Below are positions 59,390 to 64,000 of a stretch of DNA of 64,000 nucleotides, one piece after another; positions within the stretch are counted from its first letter, which is position 1; each line of letters begins with the position of its first letter. A program made the position numbers and the translations under genes. Origin of the DNA: Gnetum montanum (Eukaryota > Streptophyta > Gnetopsida > Gnetales > Gnetaceae); contig MNCI01005810.1 in NCBI GenBank assembly GCA_015680685.1, positions 615,074 through 679,073 on the forward strand, written 5' to 3'. Below the pieces are notes generated by a model that saw nothing but the letters and a program-made list of their open reading frames with translations, ran no database searches and had not been told where the DNA came from.

Positions 59390-62300
59390 TTACAAGCTAT
59401 CCCTATTCACATTGCCTTCGTCGTTTGTCTCTACCTCATCCACCTGCACATCGTCCACTCCCATATTGCCCCCCACCGACACCTCATCCCTTCCCTCCAT
59501 GGGTCTCACATCCTCATTAAGAGCCTGAGCCCCAAAAGATAAAGTAGTTAGTAGGGGCAACAAATGCGATAAATGACAACTATAGCAAGACATCAAAGAA
59601 ACTAACCTAAGGGGAGCCTGCGTCTATCACAAGAGGTATCTGGTCTAGACCAAGCCTGAGACAACGCTCAATCTCCTCCATCAAAATATTCATCCAAGGC
59701 CTATCATTAGGTTCAGCATTCACAACGGTAACTTTCTCCCTTTCCAAAGTTGTCCATTTTATAGGCCTTGGGGAAAGAGAGGTGGTAGCGGTCTCTCCTA
59801 TAGGAAGGGTCACCCCCAAATCTGGAGACTCCGTGACCTTCACCTGCTCTTTAAATTTGGCATAAGCCTTAAAAGCGTTGATGGCCTTCACAAACACCTC
59901 ATACGAGAATGCCTCCATAGCAACATCTTTATACAGCCTTCGATGAGCTTCGTTTTCTTACTTGTATGTATGTTTGTAGTCCCTCTGGGCCTTCCCCCAT
60001 TCGAAGATCTTGGCGCTGATGTCCTTCATATCTTGGCACTTCTGGGCCAGCAAATCCATCTGCATTTGTTGTTTGACTATTTCGCGAGGGGATTCTGCAT
60101 TCTAATGAACAATAGTTCAAAATCTAGTGTGATCGGCCATAGCCCTTTGCAACTCCAGAGGGTCGAAACTATGGTTTATGAGGAAATCGATCCTCGACTT
60201 GAGGTTCTCCACCTCGGTAGCTAGTTCCATCTCTCTCTACTCACTCCTATGGGCCCATTTCCACAATTCCTCATTGGTATTTCTACATTCCCATAGAAAG
60301 CGCACCGAGTGCAAGACGCACTTGTAAGCCTCGTCAAATATGCAACGAGACACTTCAACCACGTCAGACGAGAGTGTGGGCACTGCGCCAATCTCCATAG
60401 GTAGAGTCGGGTCCCACTGGATCCAAGAGGCTATGGAAAGTATAGCAATCATGTTAACATAACATAAATCAATATGTTTGAAAGTTGTAGCATAGCAACA
60501 TAGGGGCTGTCAACATTCCTACTCACCCGCACAAGGATCCACCTGTTGAAGGCGTTTGCTCATGTCATCAACAAGCCCCTAAACAAACGTAAACTTGTCA
60601 GGGATTTTAGCCCATGACACCGTCCAAGGCATAGAAGGTCCTGAGACATCAGTAGTAGCACTTGTTACACAATTAAGCATGATAGCAACAGACAAAGTGG
60701 ACTATGGTAGGGTACATCCAAAGCCTAAACTCACCAGCATTCAGTTGTTTTCATGCTTCATGTTAGTGCAAGACAATCATGGTAGGTTCTGTGGAAGGCC
60801 CAGCCAAGTCCATAGGAACTCCTACCTCAAGTGCTAGTGCTTTTCCTTTCAGTAGGGTAGCATCTTTTTTATTTTGGAAAGACACCCCTTCGTTGGTAGG
60901 CAGAGGCTCCCTAATGACAAGAGCCCCTGCCCCGGAGACAAGACCTCCAGTATTCCTAGTCGGGGCCCTTTCTTCCAAGGCCGAGCCCCCCATATCTTTA
61001 TTTAATGCCCCCGTTCTGAGGGTTGACACTTCCTCATCACCTTCTTCTTCATCTTCTTCTTCTGCTGCCTACAAAGTGTATACACACAATAAATCGAAGT
61101 TGATTAACTTAAAACTGATACCATGCCACAAAGCATGACTTAGCTAAGCATGGAATAACTGGCATTTTAAACACTCACCAATGGGGGGTTGCATTCACCA
61201 CAACTTGAACCGCAGTCTTCACTCCTCTTCATGAGGGCTTTCCCTAGCAGGGGGAGGTCTCTTTCTCCGTAACTCTGCAGGCACGACCTTAGCCATAAGA
61301 CAATCACCCTGGGTCGCATTGCCAAGTATGGTAGGGGGAGTCTCCCCTACACTATCCTAGACGCAAGTGCTATGAATCATCAGACCTTTAGTCGTTACAA
61401 AAAATGAATCCCTGACCATCTCCGGGGGAGCCTGGGCTTGCATGATCTAAACGACTGATCGAATCCATGGCTTGGGAATCTGGTCACAGTCTAGCACAAA
61501 CCAGAGCCCATCCTCTTGGACCACCAGGAACTCCGTAAAGCACTTTAAACAGCCAATGTAGAAGGCATAGTGTATGTTAGAGTGGGACTCCATTTGCTCA
61601 CGAAGCCCCAAAATCTTTCCCTGCAAGCCACTACACAAGAATTTGGCCCAGTTATAACGAGCCCCTTCCTCCATGACTTCCCGCATTACCCAAGCCTGCT
61701 CAAGCCCCAAGACCTTTCCTTGGGTGAGCAGTTGAGGGAATGCACGAGCACGAAAGATAGGGTATATCCCCATTGTAGTGCCATCCTTAAGCTTTTTCAT
61801 GGGAAACCCTTTTCACTCCTTGGTGAGCCTCAGCCACTCCTCAATATGCTGCTTATGGAGGATCAACTCCTGCTTGCCCTTCGACATCACATCGGTGCCA
61901 TCAGTAGGAACGCCAAACAAATCTGCAAATAGTTGGTCATTGATGTCAATAACCACCTACACACCCCGCACATATGCGCGAAAGAGACTCTCCTACCCAA
62001 AAAAGGAATTGACCAGGGAAAGCATCTCAGTAGTAGGAATGCCCAGATTTAGTGCCATAAATAAATCCATAAGCCTGACCATCCAGATTCTTTTGAGCAA
62101 GGGGCCCGGAGCCCCTCATTCTAACCAGCTCTAGCTTGCTGATACCTCACCGTATTTAAAGTAGATGTTTTTCCCTTACCTTCTGGCAGTCACCACCATC
62201 ACTTCATGGGGCTTCTTCACTTCTACAGTAATAATCACAAAGCATACCTTAGAAAATGACACCCTCTTGTTAACCCACCAAGCCTATACGGTGAGGGGAA

Positions 62301-63698
62301 TAGTGGGAGTTTAGCCGCTAAGCCTGCTTCGAGCGTCACTTTCTTAAAAGGTTTTCTCCACTCCTTGTCTAGCCAACCCTTCATCCTGAAATTACTGTAG
62401 AAAGAGACGAGTGTGTGTAGGTGGAAATGGTATCCTTCCCCGCAATGAGCAATCACACCCGCTCGCAAGCTCTTGGTAGAGGCAAATTCCTGTAGGGCTA
62501 GTTGTGCCGTGGCCAATTCATCTGGCTGATCATGAACCCCGTCATCATTAAGATAGAACCTAGTGACAAGTGCACGCTATTAACACTCGATCGAGCATAG
62601 CCAATGTCACACAACAAAATAAAGACGTGAAAATCACCCGTCAACATAGTAAACGGTCCCCTGTGGGTTCAGAAAGTACGTCACCATATGGTGCGAGAGG
62701 TACAATGTGTTGTAGGGATGATAACACTGGTATTCTAGTAGGTCCCAAATCTAGGCCAAGCACCTCAACCTTATGGAGTGTTGGGAAGACCCTCCTCCCG
62801 GCCTGCCTAAAGTTGCATCATCAAAAATATATCTCAAGATGCCTTGATTTGCCCCTGGCAGCAAAGCCTCTATTATGCCAGACACCTGCGTCTCATCCGA
62901 GGAGGACCAAACCATGAGACTAAACTGGTGAAGGAGGAATTTCAGGAAGTCTCACACCCCGTCCCTAAACCAAACCACTCGATCTCCCAAACGTATCGAG
63001 GGAGGGGGAACGTTGGCCATAGGTCTGCCTACATGACACAAGACTCCTTCCAGATCCAAAATGATCAATGTAGACCTTGGCCCTACCTTGCATAATAGAA
63101 ATAATAGATAGTAACATCAAATATGGACATAATACATGCGCAACGTAGCAGCGCCTAGCCGACCATAAGTGTAGCATAGCATAATCCCTGTTCATCATAG
63201 CATAACAAGGATGCAAAAACCTAGCGTAGTAAGAGTGTGCAAGTAACTTGGCATAGCAATAAAATAACTAATAGCAAACCTAAACAAAATACGCACCTAC
63301 GTCATACATAACTAAACCATCTCCTAAATGTTTCACGGTTTAGCAGCTTAAAGGACCCTGGTCTCACAGCCGTGGCAACAACCACGGTAGTAATGGCCTT
63401 GCATGTAACCACAACGAGACCCTTGCGCAACAGCGATGATCAAAAGAAAGCAAGACCTCCACAACACCAAAGCCAAAATGATGCAACCACAGAAAATACC
63501 AGTAGCAAAGAAAATGAGACATAAAACCATAGCAGAAGAGGGTAGAAGGTGCAAGGAGAAAGGAACAAAAGAGACATAAATAACTCACTGGGTCAATAGT
63601 GTGCCCTCCTGTGCTGGAACGCATGCCCATGGCCCACGTCTTAAGGCCTTCTTCACCTCCCCGACCTTCACAAGCACCAACTGAGTCTTAGGAGCCAT
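59390..63698 (-). pseudogene. Antisense multi-exon gene, element E copy
   Basis: Same protein family, strongly diverged. Exon 1 63698-63589 (MAPKTQLVLVKVGEVKK, ends in phase 2 as in family 1). Exon 2 lies within about 63085-62625 and reads VVWFRDGV and EALLPGANQGI, as in family-1 WFREGA and EVMLPGA. The exon-4 equivalent 61800-61447 has LYPLFRA-like IYPIFRARAFPQLL, ARYNWAKFLCSGLQGKILGL and FTEFLVVQEDG, ending PKPWIRSV. Exon 7 equivalent 59918-59607 has DLGVTLPIGETATTSLSP and ends DAGSP before a GT donor. Exon 8 59524-59390 ends NVNRDSL. Stops and frameshifts are present, so I give only the span and firm landmarks. Confidence 0.8.
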
Positions 63699-63837
63699 AA
63701 CCTTGCTGGAAGATTTACAACTTTCACCTTAGAAATGCGCCTCGATGTGGATTCACATAGTGACTCCACATCCCGAAATCATCGAAGTGCTCTAACAAGG
63801 ATTATGCGCTTCTAGGGTGAAAATAGTGAAATTACCA

Positions 63838-63859
63838 GGATTCAATCCCTATTTATGGT
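63838..63859 (-). promoter_or_regulatory. TATA box of the antisense gene, element E
   Basis: ATAAATAG on minus (63856-63849), about 150 bp upstream of the proposed ATG at 63698. The family-2 LTR starts immediately upstream, at 63860, so the native upstream promoter is displaced. Confidence 0.55.
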
Positions 63860-64000
63860 TGAAACACCGTAAAAATTACGGGTCGGCCTCAGGCGAAGAT
63901 TCGTAATTTGAGCGAGAACGTGCCTCGAATTTGTCTAAGGACAAGTTTACGCTCTATCACGCACGGCAGCGTGATGAGCGTAATAAGTTCCGAGACAGTT
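63860..64000 (+). repeat. Start of a family-2 LTR, cut by the window end
   Basis: TGAAACACCGTAAAAATTAC followed by GGTCGGCCTCAGGCGAAGAT matches the reverse complement of 4925-4800 closely, then ACGCTCTATCACGCAC units. The candidate duplication is ATGGT (63855-63859); its partner lies outside the window. Confidence 0.8.

Larger units (their letters stand above)
53498..63859 (+). mobile_element. Element E: more diverged retrotransposon, 5' part
   Basis: Plus order: LTR-like end (53498-54316), primer site (54323), leader with repeats, gag (55146 on), spacer, protease (58100-58689), repeat island, antisense gene (minus, 59390-63698). RT and beyond are not in the window. It shares the overall plan of family 1 but differs strongly in nucleotide sequence. 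Its U5 end resembles the solo LTR at 3528-4925, which places it in or near family 2. Its left border lacks a clear TG. Confidence 0.72.

Overview
The window is plant nuclear DNA made almost wholly of nested LTR retrotransposons. No free-standing host gene was found. The elements are Ty3/gypsy of the Tat/Ogre kind: gag, a DDGA aspartic protease, reverse transcriptase, a degenerate RNase H, a second archaeal-type RNase H and an integrase. Multi-intron genes, C-to-T decay and N gaps fit a repeat-rich land plant assembled from short reads. I cannot name the species.

Nesting can be read from target duplications. Element C (minus strand, outermost) runs from 2823 to about 53497. Element A (minus, 7609-43185) sits inside the integrase gene of C, flanked by ATTCC on both sides. 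Element B (plus, 22937-40663) sits inside the gag gene of A. A, B and C belong to one family (family 1; LTRs of about 1.2-1.6 kb, TGAAACACCA...GGTACA). A solo LTR of a second family lies in the 3' LTR of C (3528-4925). A fourth element, E (plus, about 53498-63859), interrupts the gag end of C and is itself interrupted by a family-2 LTR from 63860 to the window end. Positions 1-2822 hold older LTR fragments.

The unusual feature is an eight-exon gene, in antisense to the element, lodged between protease and reverse transcriptase in every copy (A 14575-19021 plus; B 29410-33955 minus; C 47208-51786 plus; E 59390-63698 minus). Splice sites and phases can be read directly. Exon lengths in A and C are 131, 450, 269/272, 1047, 252, 195, 785 and 102 nt, and B keeps 131, 450, 195, 785 and 102. 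Each family-1 copy has a TATA box and a GGC-rich stretch upstream. The much more diverged element E encodes the same protein family, so the gene was probably under selection while the elements were active.

Arrays of short repeats with an AGTTTA core sit at the module borders: protease/antisense gene, antisense gene/RT, and integrase/3' region. A perfect 10-bp palindrome, GCGTATACGC, is reiterated in the LTR U3, the leader and intron 1 of the antisense gene. All copies here are decayed: stop codons are nearly all C-to-T or G-to-A changes of CAG, CAA, CGA or TGG codons.
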